Notes: generated by a model from the sequence alone, not told the origin. A stretch of DNA of 64,000 bases from an uncultured Prochlorococcus sp. (GCA_902576415.1 CACGVZ010000003.1:17334-81333); one strand, 5' to 3'. Numbered from the stretch's first letter, positions 31,503-41,959 are shown. Numbers and translations: made by a program.

Positions 31503-32615
31503 TTAATAATTTTTTTTATAAAAAGCTCTTTTTGTTATAACCCCTTTGAACTTTTTGCCTCTTATTAATATTTGAACTTCATTATTTATTAACGCATGAG
31601 AAGTATTGATGTATGCAAAAGCTATAGCTTTTTGTCTAGTTGGAGACCAACTGCCGCTTGTGATAGTCCCAATATTTTCTTCACCTTTAAAAATTGTGCA
31701 ACCTTTTCTTCCTATTGCTTTACCTTCTATAGAGAGACCAACTAACTTTTTTTGAATACCTAATCTAGACTGCTCTTCAAGAAATCTTCTTCCAAAAAAT
31801 TCGTGATTATTTTCTAAATGTACTAGCCAGCCTAACCCTGCTTCATATGGAGAAGTTTCTTCATTTATGTCTTGACCATAAAGATGCATGCCTGCTTCAA
31901 GTCTAAGAGTATCCCTCGCTCCTAAACCACAAGGTGCAACATTTTTGGAAATTGAGAAATCCCATAAATTAATTGCTGCTTTTTTAGATAAAAGTATTTC
32001 TAGACCATTTTCCCCGGTATATCCTGTCTTTGAAAAGAAAATTTTTTCTTTAGGCGAAATATGTTCAAAAATTTTATATTCGCATCCAAAGTTAGGGATA
32101 TGTGAGATCGAAGATTCAATCCATTCTTCAAATAAATCGAATGAGTTTTTCCCCTGTAAGGCTAAAAGTACTTTGTCTTTTTTAAAGTTTGTTATCGAAA
32201 TTTCATATTTATTTAAATTATTTTTTATCCACTGAAAATCTCTTTCATATCTACTTGCATTAACTATTAACAATAATTCTGATATATCATTTTCTTGTAT
32301 ACCAAGGTCATAAATTATTAAGTCATCTATTATTCCTCCTTTATCATTGAGCATTACTGTATAAAGCCCTTGACCTTCAGAAAAGGAGTATAAATTAGTA
32401 GGAAAAAGTTTTTGAATATAATCCTTTGGATTGATTCCTTTAACAGATATCACGCCCATGTGAGAAATATCAAATAATCCTGTTGAAGATCTAACTGATT
32501 CATGCTCTTTAATTAATCCTGAAAATGATATGGGCATTTCCCAACCTGCAAAATCCACTAATTTTGCATTAGATTCAACATATTTTGAATAAAGAGGACT
32601 TTTTAGCAAATCCAT
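31503..32615 (-). CDS. gcvT: Glycine cleavage system T protein (aminomethyltransferase)
   Basis: [51 protein letters not shown]. Confidence 0.97.
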   Translation of the reverse strand: MDLLKSPLYSKYVESNAKLVDFAGWEMPISFSGLIKEHESVRSSTGLFDISHMGVISVKGINPKDYIQKLFPTNLYSFSEGQGLYTVMLNDKGGIIDDLIIYDLGIQENDISELLLIVNASRYERDFQWIKNNLNKYEISITNFKKDKVLLALQGKNSFDLFEEWIESSISHIPNFGCEYKIFEHISPKEKIFFSKTGYTGENGLEILLSKKAAINLWDFSISKNVAPCGLGARDTLRLEAGMHLYGQDINEETSPYEAGLGWLVHLENNHEFFGRRFLEEQSRLGIQKKLVGLSIEGKAIGRKGCTIFKGEENIGTITSGSWSPTRQKAIAFAYINTSHALINNEVQILIRGKKFKGVITKRAFYKKNY

Positions 32616-32665
32616 GAAATATTTAGTTTTTATTTAGTATTTTTACACTTTAGTTTAGAAATTTT

Positions 32666-33556
32666 TTATTGCATATTTTCTAATGACAAAATTAAGCTTC
32701 TAAGTACTTTGGCTGCAACTATACTACTTACTCCGCTTTTATCAATTTCTGGAGATAATTCCACAATATCTGAAGCCACAATTCTAAATTCTTTTAAAGT
32801 TTCTAGTATTTCTTCAAAATCATTCCAAAAAAATCCTCCCGGTTCTGGAGTGCCCGTCCCTGCTAATAAACTGGGATCAAACCAATCTAAATCTATCGTT
32901 AAATAGATTGGAGAATTAGCGTATGGTAGAAGGGCTTGTTTTAACTCATATGCATTTCCACCTGGACAAAAGTTAACTAGTTGGTTGTGGTTATTCATAA
33001 TTTCAAATTCTTCCTTAGTCCCACTTCTAATTCCTACTTGCAAAATTTTCTTTTTAGGTAGCACTTCTAAGCATCTTTTCATAGTACAAGCATGACTATG
33101 TTCATTTCCTATATATGAATCTCTTAAATCTGCATGAGCATCAAGTTGAACCAATATCAAATCTGGATATTTTTTTACCAATGCTTCAATAGCACCTCTT
33201 GTAATAGAGTGTTCTCCTCCAAGCATAATAGGACTAAGGCGTTTACTAATTAAATAATTTGTTGCTGATTTAACCGATTCAATAACAGACTTTGAGTCAT
33301 TTTTATCAATTAATATTGATCCAAAATCAACATATATGATATCTTCTAAGTCTTTTTTTATTTTTGGACAATATGTTTCTAAACAAGAACTGACTTGTCT
33401 TATTGCTTCTGGACCAAATCTTGCTCCTGGTTTAAACGAACATGTCCCGTCATAATTAACTCCAAATATACCAATTGAGCAATTCTCAGGACTTCTTTTT
33501 GATCCCATATAAATTGCATTTTCGTTATCAAATAAATTTTTTGTCATCTCATGCAT
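32666..33556 (-). CDS. speB: Agmatinase / ureohydrolase
   Basis: LGGEHSITRG, VQLDAHADLRD, LTIDLDWFDPSLLAGTGTPEPGG. Confidence 0.95.
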   Translation of the reverse strand: MHEMTKNLFDNENAIYMGSKRSPENCSIGIFGVNYDGTCSFKPGARFGPEAIRQVSSCLETYCPKIKKDLEDIIYVDFGSILIDKNDSKSVIESVKSATNYLISKRLSPIMLGGEHSITRGAIEALVKKYPDLILVQLDAHADLRDSYIGNEHSHACTMKRCLEVLPKKKILQVGIRSGTKEEFEIMNNHNQLVNFCPGGNAYELKQALLPYANSPIYLTIDLDWFDPSLLAGTGTPEPGGFFWNDFEEILETLKEFRIVASDIVELSPEIDKSGVSSIVAAKVLRSLILSLENMQ

Positions 33557-34400
33557 CTAGTTCTTTTACAATTTTATTTGGCATCATTTTGAATGCTGCA
33601 TTTTGAAAATTTAAATTCCAAATTTCACATCCTTTTTCTATTTTTAAGGTTTCATCATAATTTTGCTTTGATAAATTTAGATCTTCTGAAGAAGCAAATG
33701 TCCAACTCCAAATCCCGCTTGGATATATAGGCACAAAGGAATACATAGTTTCAGAAACTTTAAATATATTTTTTAGGCTTTTCAAAATATTTATGTGAAT
33801 ATTTTTGAATGATTCAGGAGATTCGCTTTGCGTCGCTAATATCCCCTTTGGAGTAAGTATTCTTTTACATTCTTCATAAAAAGAGTCTGAAAATAATAAA
33901 TTTGAAAATTCTGAGGGATCTGAACAATCTATAAATATAACGTCGTAAAAATTATCTCTTGTTTTTTTTACCCATTTAACACCATCATCAACATGTATTT
34001 CTAATCTTTTGTCATTCCATGCTTCCCCTCCAATTTCTTTTAGAAATTTTTTAGATATTTTTATAACCTCCTCATCAATTTCTACTAGATCAATTTTTGA
34101 TATTTGAGAATATTTAACGCATTCTCTTACAGTACCACCGTCACCACCGCCAATAATAAGTACATTAGATTTTTCGTCAATGCTACTTAATGCAGGATGC
34201 ACAAGACACTCATGATAATATTTCTCGTCTTTTAATGATGTCATCCAGCAACCTTCTAACATTAAAGCTTTACCATAATATGCATTTTCAATAACAATAA
34301 TTTCTTGATATTTAGAGGTTTTTTTAATTAGAATTTTCCCATTAAGGCCAAATCTTGAGCCTTTATGATATTCATCTATCCATGTTGTAATATTTGTCAT
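33549..34400 (-). CDS. speE: Spermidine synthase
   Basis: YYHECLVHPAL, VLIIGGGDGGTVRECVKY, DVIFIDCSDPSEFSNLLF. Confidence 0.96.
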   Translation of the reverse strand: MTNITTWIDEYHKGSRFGLNGKILIKKTSKYQEIIVIENAYYGKALMLEGCWMTSLKDEKYYHECLVHPALSSIDEKSNVLIIGGGDGGTVRECVKYSQISKIDLVEIDEEVIKISKKFLKEIGGEAWNDKRLEIHVDDGVKWVKKTRDNFYDVIFIDCSDPSEFSNLLFSDSFYEECKRILTPKGILATQSESPESFKNIHINILKSLKNIFKVSETMYSFVPIYPSGIWSWTFASSEDLNLSKQNYDETLKIEKGCEIWNLNFQNAAFKMMPNKIVKELDA

Positions 34401-35252
34401 TTGCTTTTAGGAATTTTTCCCGCCAGTTTTTGCTTGGCTATTTGCCAAAGTCGTTGAAATTCTTTGGGAGTTTGTTTTTTAATATTATCTCCTGCATGCT
34501 CTTCGACTATTGAAAATCTGTCTAAAAATTTTATATTAGTTTTTTTGAAGAGCTGACTCAGGATTTATTTTTAAAAAGTTTGAGAGATTCAGAAGGGTAA
34601 AGTAAATATCTCCAAATTCATTTTTTATATTTAAATCAGATTTGCTTTTAATTGCCTCTTTTAATTCATTTATCTCTTCTTCTAACTTTTTAAAAATCTC
34701 ATCAGTACTTTCCCACTTGAAACCATGTTCCTTAACAACATTTGTGATTTTATCTGTACCAATAGTTGGAGGTAAATTTTTAATTTTCAAATTCAAATTT
34801 CTACTAATTGAAGATTTCATGTGAGGTACTTCTTTTTCTAAATTTTTTATATTTCCCCAAATCTGTTGTGATTTTTTTAATGATACTTTTTCTTTTTTGT
34901 TAAAAATATATGGATGTCTATTAATAATTTTCTTATTTAGATTTTTTATAACATCATTTAGTTCAAATTCTTTTTCTTCGTAAGCGATTTCAGCATGAAG
35001 CATTACTTGTAATAAAAGATCTCCTAACTCTTCACATATGTTGTTTGCATTTTTTTCATATATCGCATCTATAAATTCATTACTTTCTTCATACAAAAAT
35101 GGGATCAACGATATATGAGACTGTATTTTCTGCCATGGGCAGCCCCAATTTTTATCTTTTAATGCTTTGATATTAGATATTAAAATTTTAAAACTATTTA
35201 TAGTCTCTAAATCAGAATTGTTTTCCAATTTATATCTATTGTTTGAGGACAT
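34397..35252 (-). CDS. mazG: Nucleoside triphosphate pyrophosphohydrolase MazG, interrupted by a 1-nt frameshift at T7 34540-34546 (A7 on the coding strand)
   Basis: CPWQKIQSHISLIPFLYEESNEFIDAI, EELGDLLLQVMLHAEIA; 0-frame stops at 34536, but omitting one A continues ...ALQKTNIKFLDRFSIVEEHAGDNIKKQTPKEFQRLWQIAKQKLAGKIPKSK*. Confidence 0.9.
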
Positions 35253-35350
35253 AGGATATATTTTATTAATTAAATTTTGCCTCAATCATGAAATATTTAA
35301 ATACTTAGTATAAATTTTTCAACTTCATCTATTAGAATGTTTTATTATAA

Positions 35351-35422
<72 letters not shown>

Positions 35423-35437
35423 TTTATTATTTTTCTA

Positions 35438-35779
35438 ATGACTGAGATCGTCAATCTTTCAATCAGTCAAAGCGCTGCTTCAGAACTATCTAGGCAAGCT
35501 TCTTTTGGAGGTTCTCCAGGAGAAATGTCGATTGATTTGGTAGAGGATAAAAATTGTTCCGAAGGATGGATGCATATTAAATTAAGGCCTGGTATGTGTG
35601 ATGGATCCCCTATTTCGAGAACTGAAGGAGTAACTTTATATGCGGATGTAAAAAAGTTTAATTTACTGAAAGATTTAAAATTAGATTATTACGGTGATTT
35701 GAGCGGTGGTGGATTTCTTATTTCAACACCAAAAAATGCAAAGCGATGTTCTTGTGGTTCCGGCTTCAAACTTTTGTAG
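35438..35779 (+). CDS. HesB/IscA-like A-type iron-sulfur cluster carrier family protein
   Basis: ITLS-like MTEIVNLSISQSAASELSR...LRPGMCDG...GGGFLISTPKNAKRCSCGSGF with C-terminal CSCG; start moved past the tRNA. Confidence 0.85.
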   Translation: MTEIVNLSISQSAASELSRQASFGGSPGEMSIDLVEDKNCSEGWMHIKLRPGMCDGSPISRTEGVTLYADVKKFNLLKDLKLDYYGDLSGGGFLISTPKNAKRCSCGSGFKLL

Positions 35780-35871
35780 AATGAATGTGCCTTTTTTTGC
35801 AAACTAATATTATTTTCATTAATTGGCTGCTCTCAAGATAAAATAAACAAAAAGTTTATTGAAATAAAAAT

Positions 35872-38634
35872 TTGCACATGACAGAGATGAATGATCAATT
35901 ATCTTTAGAGAATTATTCACCTTTTGAAGTAGAGAAAAAGTGGCAAGAAAAATGGGAAAGTCTAAAGGCGTTTAGTCCTAACCCTGAGGATGATGGGGAG
36001 CCTTTTTGTGTTGTTATTCCCCCACCAAATGTAACTGGATCTTTGCATATGGGGCATGCATTTAATACGGCTTTGATAGATGTTGTAGTACGTTTTCAAA
36101 GACTTTTAGGTAAGAATGTTTTGTGTTTACCAGGAACTGATCATGCTTCAATAGCTGTTCAAACTATTCTCGAAAAAAAATTAAAAAGTGAAGGTAAAAC
36201 AAGCGAGGATATTGGAAGAGATGAATTTCTTAAAAGAGCATGGAACTGGAAAGAACAAAGTGGTGGAAGAATAGTTTCTCAATTAAAAAGGATAGGATAT
36301 TCAGTTGACTGGACTAGAGAAAGATTTACTCTTGATCAAAAATTAAATGAAGCAGTAATTGAGGCTTTTAATATTCTCCATAAAAAGAATTTAATTTATA
36401 GAGGCGAATATTTGGTTAATTGGTGCCCTGAATCTCAATCTGCTGTAAGTGATCTTGAAGTTGAAATGCAAGAAGTAAATGGTCATTTATGGCATTTTAA
36501 ATACCCTTTAATTTCTGAAAGTGGTGAATATTTAGATAAATACTTAGAAGTTGCAACAACAAGACCAGAAACTCTTTTGGGTGATACTGCTGTAGCAGTT
36601 AATCCTAATGATGATAGATATAAAGAATTTATTGGTGTCAAAGTAAAAGTCCCTTTCGTTGATAGAGAAATACCTATTATTGCTGATTCACACGTTGATA
36701 AAGATTTTGGTACGGGTTGTGTGAAGGTTACTCCAGCCCATGATCCAAATGATTTTGCAATAGGAAAAAGGCATAATTTAAAACAGATTAATGTAATGAA
36801 CAAAGATGGAACTTTAAACATTAATGCAGGTATTTTTCAAAATTTAGATAGATATGATGCTAGAAAGAAAATTATCAAAGAATTGGATAACTTAGGCCTT
36901 TTGACGAAGATAGAAGATTATAAACATACTGTTCCTTTTTCTGATAGAGGTAAGGTGCCAATTGAACCTTTACTGTCAACACAATGGTTTTTGAAAATGG
37001 ATGATATATCACAAGGATGTCTTAATGAAATTGATTCTAAAAACCCATCGTTTATTCCTCCACGCTGGGAGAAAGTTTATAAGGATTGGTTAGAGAATAT
37101 TAATGATTGGTGTATCAGTCGGCAATTGTGGTGGGGGCACCAAATACCAGCATGGTATGTTTTAGATGACTCTCAAGATTCAATAGAACAAAATACTCCA
37201 TATATCGTTGCAAGAAATGAAGAAGACGCCTTAATCGAAGCTAATAAAAAATTTGGATTAAATATTAAATTGGTCCGTGATAAAGATGTTTTGGATACAT
37301 GGTTTTCAAGTGGTTTATGGCCTTTCTCAACTCTTGGTTGGCCAAATACCAATGATCCTGATTTTAAAAAATGGTATCCAAATAATGTTCTTGTTACTGG
37401 TTTCGATATTATTTTCTTCTGGGTGGCCAGAATGACAATGATGGGGAATACTTTTACGAACAATATTCCTTTTAAGGATGTTTATATTCATGGTCTAGTT
37501 AGAGATGAAAACAATAAAAAAATGAGTAAAAGTTCAGGTAATGGTATTGATCCAATACTATTAATTGATAAATATGGTTCTGATGCTCTACGGTTTGCTT
37601 TAATTCGAGAAGTTGCAGGCGCTGGACAAGATATCCGGCTTGATTTTGATAGAAAAAAAGATACATCCTCAACTGTTGAAGCTTCAAGAAATTTTGCGAA
37701 TAAATTATGGAATGCAACTAAATTTGTTTTAATAAATAAAACTTCTAACAATAATTATTCGCTTACTGAGAGTGATGAAACTTCTTTAGAATTATGTGAT
37801 AAGTGGATTTTATCGAAATTGAATCAGATAAATATAAAAGTCGCTGCTTTGTTGAAAGAATATAAATTGGGAGAATCTGCGAAACTTCTATATGAATTTG
37901 CATGGAATGATTTTTGTGACTGGTATGTAGAATTTGCCAAACAAAGGTTTAATAATAAAGAGACTAAAAATAGACAAATATCTGAAAAAGTTTTAATAAA
38001 GGTCCTCAATGATATTTTGGTAATGATTCATCCTTTTATGCCGCACATTACTGAGGAACTTTGGCATGTACTGCAACTAAAACCAGATAATGCATTATTA
38101 TCTCTTCAAAAATGGCCAATTCACGAACATAAATTTGTTGATAATAAGCTTGATAATTCCTTTCAACAACTCTTTGAAATTATTAGGCTGATTAGAAATT
38201 TGAGAGCTGAATTAGGTCTTAAGCCATCAGAAAAAGGTCCTGTATATTTAATCTCAGATAATGATGAATTGATTGATTTTTTAAAAATTGTAGTTGATGA
38301 TATTCAAACCTTAACTAAATCATCTGAAATATTTATTTTTAAAACTAATGCTGTTGATAAAAAAGAGTTTGCTAAATCTTTTTCTGGAATAATTAGTGAT
38401 TTAGAGGTTTACTTACCTTTTCAGGATTTTGTAAATATAGATGCATTAAAGGAACGGTTAACCAAGGATTTAAAAAAGGTGACTAATGAATTAGAAAATT
38501 TAAATAAGAGATTATCTAATAGAAATTTCGTTGATAAGGCTCCAAAAGATATTGTTGATGAATGCAGATTTAAAATAAATGAGGGTTCGGTGCAAAAGGA
38601 GAGAATTACTAGAAAACTTGAACTATTGAATTGA
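35872..38634 (+). CDS. valS: Valyl-tRNA synthetase
   Basis: PPPNVTGSLHMGHAFN, GTDHASIAVQ, KMSKSSGNGIDP. Confidence 0.98.
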   Translation: MHMTEMNDQLSLENYSPFEVEKKWQEKWESLKAFSPNPEDDGEPFCVVIPPPNVTGSLHMGHAFNTALIDVVVRFQRLLGKNVLCLPGTDHASIAVQTILEKKLKSEGKTSEDIGRDEFLKRAWNWKEQSGGRIVSQLKRIGYSVDWTRERFTLDQKLNEAVIEAFNILHKKNLIYRGEYLVNWCPESQSAVSDLEVEMQEVNGHLWHFKYPLISESGEYLDKYLEVATTRPETLLGDTAVAVNPNDDRYKEFIGVKVKVPFVDREIPIIADSHVDKDFGTGCVKVTPAHDPNDFAIGKRHNLKQINVMNKDGTLNINAGIFQNLDRYDARKKIIKELDNLGLLTKIEDYKHTVPFSDRGKVPIEPLLSTQWFLKMDDISQGCLNEIDSKNPSFIPPRWEKVYKDWLENINDWCISRQLWWGHQIPAWYVLDDSQDSIEQNTPYIVARNEEDALIEANKKFGLNIKLVRDKDVLDTWFSSGLWPFSTLGWPNTNDPDFKKWYPNNVLVTGFDIIFFWVARMTMMGNTFTNNIPFKDVYIHGLVRDENNKKMSKSSGNGIDPILLIDKYGSDALRFALIREVAGAGQDIRLDFDRKKDTSSTVEASRNFANKLWNATKFVLINKTSNNNYSLTESDETSLELCDKWILSKLNQINIKVAALLKEYKLGESAKLLYEFAWNDFCDWYVEFAKQRFNNKETKNRQISEKVLIKVLNDILVMIHPFMPHITEELWHVLQLKPDNALLSLQKWPIHEHKFVDNKLDNSFQQLFEIIRLIRNLRAELGLKPSEKGPVYLISDNDELIDFLKIVVDDIQTLTKSSEIFIFKTNAVDKKEFAKSFSGIISDLEVYLPFQDFVNIDALKERLTKDLKKVTNELENLNKRLSNRNFVDKAPKDIVDECRFKINEGSVQKERITRKLELLN

Positions 38635-39233
38635 GAATGAATATATTCCTAGAAAATATTTATAATTTGTCTTTTTTTTTTAATACTGGAATTGGAATCT
38701 TATCTTTTGTTTGTCTTTATATTTTAATTGTTTTATTAATACTTCCAGCTTCTTGGTTATCTTTATTATCGGGTTTTTTATATGGTTCATATTTAGGATC
38801 AATTATCGTTTTTATTTCCGCTTCCATTGGAGCATCAGTTGCATTTTTCTTATCAAAAACTTTTTTTGCAAAAAAGCTAAAAAACCTTTTTAGTCGTTAT
38901 CCAAAATTAAGTGTTATGGAGAAAGTAGTAGAAAAAGGCGGACTTAAATTAATTTTTTTAGCGAGGTTATCTCCGATATTTCCCTTCAGTATTCTAAATT
39001 ATTTTTATGGTTTGAATAATATTAAATTTAGAGATTTCTCTCTTGGCCTTCTTGGTATTGTTCCAGGAACTTTTCTTTATTGCTCAATAGGTAGTTTGGC
39101 AAAAAGTCTCCAGGAGTTAAAAAATGTGCAATCACCAAATAATTTGTATATGACTATTATCGGAGTTGTATCAACTTTTTTGGTTGTATATTTCTTAGCT
39201 AAATACTCCAGAGAATATTTTGAAAATTCCTAA
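38631..39233 (+). CDS. TVP38/TMEM64 (SNARE-associated/DedA-like) membrane protein
   Basis: LSLLSGFLYGSYLGSIIVFISASIGASVAFFLSK; FLARLSPIFPFSILNYFYGLNNIKFRDFSLGLLGIVPGTFLY; ATGA overlap with valS. Confidence 0.88.
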   Translation: MRMNIFLENIYNLSFFFNTGIGILSFVCLYILIVLLILPASWLSLLSGFLYGSYLGSIIVFISASIGASVAFFLSKTFFAKKLKNLFSRYPKLSVMEKVVEKGGLKLIFLARLSPIFPFSILNYFYGLNNIKFRDFSLGLLGIVPGTFLYCSIGSLAKSLQELKNVQSPNNLYMTIIGVVSTFLVVYFLAKYSREYFENS

Positions 39234-39237
39234 GAAT

Positions 39238-39390
39238 TTAATTTTTAATATTCCAATCTCTAATAGATGCAATAAAGAAAAACCAAAATAGCCTAACTTT
39301 ACCTAAAAAAGTTTTATTGGCTTCTAATTCGATATATTTTGCCTGACCACAAGGTGTTTTTATGTAGTTGAAAACTGTTTTCTTCGTCAT
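39238..39390 (-). CDS. Small hypothetical protein, 50 aa (not in supplied ORF track)
   Basis: Translated by hand: MTKKTVFNYIKTPCGQAKYIELEANKTFLGKVRLFWFFFIASIRDWNIKN*; fits the gap after the TVP38-like gene. Confidence 0.5.
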   Translation of the reverse strand: MTKKTVFNYIKTPCGQAKYIELEANKTFLGKVRLFWFFFIASIRDWNIKN

Positions 39391-39505
39391 AAGTCTCTCA
39401 AAAGTCCTAATAAATATTTTTTATATTTTATAGCCAATATTTTAAGTTTTTTTATTTAAAAACCACATTTATCATTGACTACTTTGTTGAATAATTTTTT
39501 AAAAT

Positions 39506-40834
39506 TTAAACCTTTTCTCCAGCTTTAAATCCTCTAAAGCATTTGAATCTAGGAAACCGAAGACTAAAAGCCAAAGCATCCTTTGATTTAGTTTTCGCAT
39601 CAGCTCTGATTTCTACAAGTTGACCAACGAGATGCTCACGTTTTGACCAATATTCTTCACGTTGGATATCACTAAATCCGCTTCCGCAACTAAGACTGTA
39701 TTCATACCCATCATCTTTCCCCTCTACGAAGATTGCTCCCAGCCTACCTTTATTGCGACCTGTGCCTTCCTCGACCGATACAACTTTTAAAGTGACTTCA
39801 ATGAAAGGTTTTGCTTTTAACCAACTATGTGTTCTTTTACATTCGTACATCGCATTAGGATCTTTAATCATTACTCCTTCATATCCACCTTCCACGGCAG
39901 ATTTATTAAGCTCTACAAATCTTTTCTGTCCTTCAATGGTGTCAAGATCTACATTCTCCCATTCAAGTGTTCGTACATGTTTTAGAAGCATAGAATGTTT
40001 TGCTACCCATTTTTTAACTAATAAACTTCTTGCTGTTTGTTTGGTGTTCCATCTCCCTTTTTGGAAGTTTTCAAGGGGACATAAGTCAAATAGGTGAAGA
40101 ACTGCGTCTTTGGTTTGTTTACCATCTTTTCTATGTACCTGTTTCATTAAATCTTGAAAGTTTGCGCTCATTACTTCACCATCGAGAACTAAGTCATAAG
40201 GAGCTGGGTCTTCTTTTAAGACTTTTTCTATTTCTGTGATAATGTGACCAAAATTATGGAATTGTTTCCCATTACGAGAAAACATTTCTACTTTATTTTG
40301 TCTGATAATAGCTAAGACGCGTACACCATCTAATTTGATTTCAATTTGCTTTTTTCCTATCATTTTTTTTTCATGATTTGCACTGTCATGAGCTAAAGGA
40401 CAAGAAAAAATAGGAATAGCATATTTGGGAAATTTCTTTGCAATCTTGTTGATTGTTTTTTCAGATACACCACATCTAAGATCTTTAATTAAAACTCGTC
40501 TATAAAATCCATTCCACTCCTCTTTTGTTGCAGATTCCATAGCTGTACGAATTGCATCGCGAGCAGCGTGACCAGTAAGTTCTCTTTGAATAAGCTTATT
40601 GGCTAATTTTTTAAAATCTTCCCATAAAAAATTTTGACTTTTGTCATTCTCTTTCTCAGGAACAATTTTTACACCAAAAGTTACCAATGGATCAAGTGCC
40701 ATACGGATACCTTCAAAAAAATCATCTAGACCTTCTTCCATTGCTTCTGAGATGATTTTTTCTTTATCTAATCTACTTGGGTGTATTTCTAATTGATGTA
40801 TTATTTCTTCTTTAAACAATTCTTTTTGCCTCAC
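39506..40834 (-). CDS. ATP-dependent DNA ligase, T4 gp30-like
   Basis: Nucleotidyltransferase motifs I KLDGVR, III LVLDGEVMS, IIIa LHLFDL, IV EGVMIKDP, V SWLKAKP; N-terminal ELTGHAARDA...RRVLIKDLRCGVSEKTINKI resembles the T4 ligase N domain. Confidence 0.9.
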   Translation of the reverse strand: MRQKELFKEEIIHQLEIHPSRLDKEKIISEAMEEGLDDFFEGIRMALDPLVTFGVKIVPEKENDKSQNFLWEDFKKLANKLIQRELTGHAARDAIRTAMESATKEEWNGFYRRVLIKDLRCGVSEKTINKIAKKFPKYAIPIFSCPLAHDSANHEKKMIGKKQIEIKLDGVRVLAIIRQNKVEMFSRNGKQFHNFGHIITEIEKVLKEDPAPYDLVLDGEVMSANFQDLMKQVHRKDGKQTKDAVLHLFDLCPLENFQKGRWNTKQTARSLLVKKWVAKHSMLLKHVRTLEWENVDLDTIEGQKRFVELNKSAVEGGYEGVMIKDPNAMYECKRTHSWLKAKPFIEVTLKVVSVEEGTGRNKGRLGAIFVEGKDDGYEYSLSCGSGFSDIQREEYWSKREHLVGQLVEIRADAKTKSKDALAFSLRFPRFKCFRGFKAGEKV

Positions 40835-40843
40835 AAGAAATTA

Positions 40844-41263
40844 TTAATTCACTTTAGCTATTCTGTCTATTTTCCAATCGTTGTCAGTTTTTGCGAAAGT
40901 AAAATCTAATGGAAGCTCATCTTGTTTGTCTTCCGATTTTAAATTCAAAGTTATTATGATTTGATCTTCTTGTACTCTAGGTCTTCCTGATTTTAAATTT
41001 CTGTATTTATTAAGTTTTAAACTAGCTAAAAATTTAAGAAAGTCTTGGCGTTTAACATGAGTTTTATAAGTTTTTGTAGTCAAACCATAAGCTGCATCAA
41101 TTCTGCCAGCAGCTATTTGATCAAAAAACTTTCTTACTAATGGATTAATTCCTCTGGCGCTTATTACTAATTTGACTGCATTAAAAGTCCAAAAAGAAAC
41201 TAGTACTGCTCCGCCAACTAATAATGCTTTAATTCCGATATCTTTAACTAGTGATGCGTCCAT
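40844..41263 (-). CDS. Membrane-anchored small protein with NTF2/DUF4864-like C-terminal domain (hypothetical)
   Basis: One N-terminal TM helix followed by FFDQIAAGRIDAAYGLTTKTYKTHVKRQDFLKFLAS; TFAKTDNDWKIDRI. Confidence 0.65.
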   Translation of the reverse strand: MDASLVKDIGIKALLVGGAVLVSFWTFNAVKLVISARGINPLVRKFFDQIAAGRIDAAYGLTTKTYKTHVKRQDFLKFLASLKLNKYRNLKSGRPRVQEDQIIITLNLKSEDKQDELPLDFTFAKTDNDWKIDRIAKVN

Positions 41264-41347
41264 GTTAATTTGAGTTTTTATTACTTTAAGAAAAGAAATC
41301 GTTTTTGATGGCTTTTTTTGTCAAAATAATACTAATTTTAATCCATA

Positions 41348-41875
41348 ATGCCTGTAATTCCTCTTTTACCCTTATTTCATAGATTTAATAGCCAATATTT
41401 TGAAAATTCTTTAACGGTTAATAATCAACCTTTAGTAAAAGTTAGATGGAGTGATAATAGATTAAAAACTACTGCTGGTTTTTATAAAAGAAAACGCATT
41501 AATGGTCTTGTAGATTCTGAAATTATCTTATCGAAACCTATCTTGAGTAAATTATCCACTATTGAAATAAACAGTACTTTATGTCATGAAATGATTCATG
41601 CATGGGTAGATAGGATATTAAAGAAAAATGAGATACATGGTCCAAATTTTTTAGAAAAAATGCATGAAATTAATGCGAAAGAGAAGAGTTTTCAAATTAC
41701 TGTAAGGCACTCATTTCCTATAGAGAGGAGAGAATTAAAATATATAGGAACATGTCAAAATTGTGGTGAGAAATTTTTTTATAGAAAAAGAATAAAGAAT
41801 ATAGCCTGTAAAAAATGTTGTGCAAATTTCTTTAATGGATCATGGAATAAAAAGTGTTTAATTTTGTTTGATTAG
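41348..41875 (+). CDS. SprT-like zinc metallopeptidase family protein
   Basis: LCHEMIHAWVDRI HExxH motif; C-terminal CQNCGEKFFYRKRIKNIACKKC zinc ribbon. Confidence 0.85.
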   Translation: MPVIPLLPLFHRFNSQYFENSLTVNNQPLVKVRWSDNRLKTTAGFYKRKRINGLVDSEIILSKPILSKLSTIEINSTLCHEMIHAWVDRILKKNEIHGPNFLEKMHEINAKEKSFQITVRHSFPIERRELKYIGTCQNCGEKFFYRKRIKNIACKKCCANFFNGSWNKKCLILFD

Positions 41876-41959
41876 AAATAATAAGATGTGTTTTTGTTTC
41901 TATATTTGGAATTATTTATTTTTTTAATGTAATTTATATTTTAAAGAGCACAATAATTT

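Noticed and set aside
36483-36821. 112-aa minus-strand ORF within valS
   Set aside because: Lies wholly antisense to a strongly conserved synthetase; no recognisable motif.
39446-39463. GTTTTT-ttattt-AAAAAC hairpin between the 50-aa ORF and the ligase
   Set aside because: Almost pure A/T in a very AT-rich intergenic region; such stems are expected by chance and would be weak.
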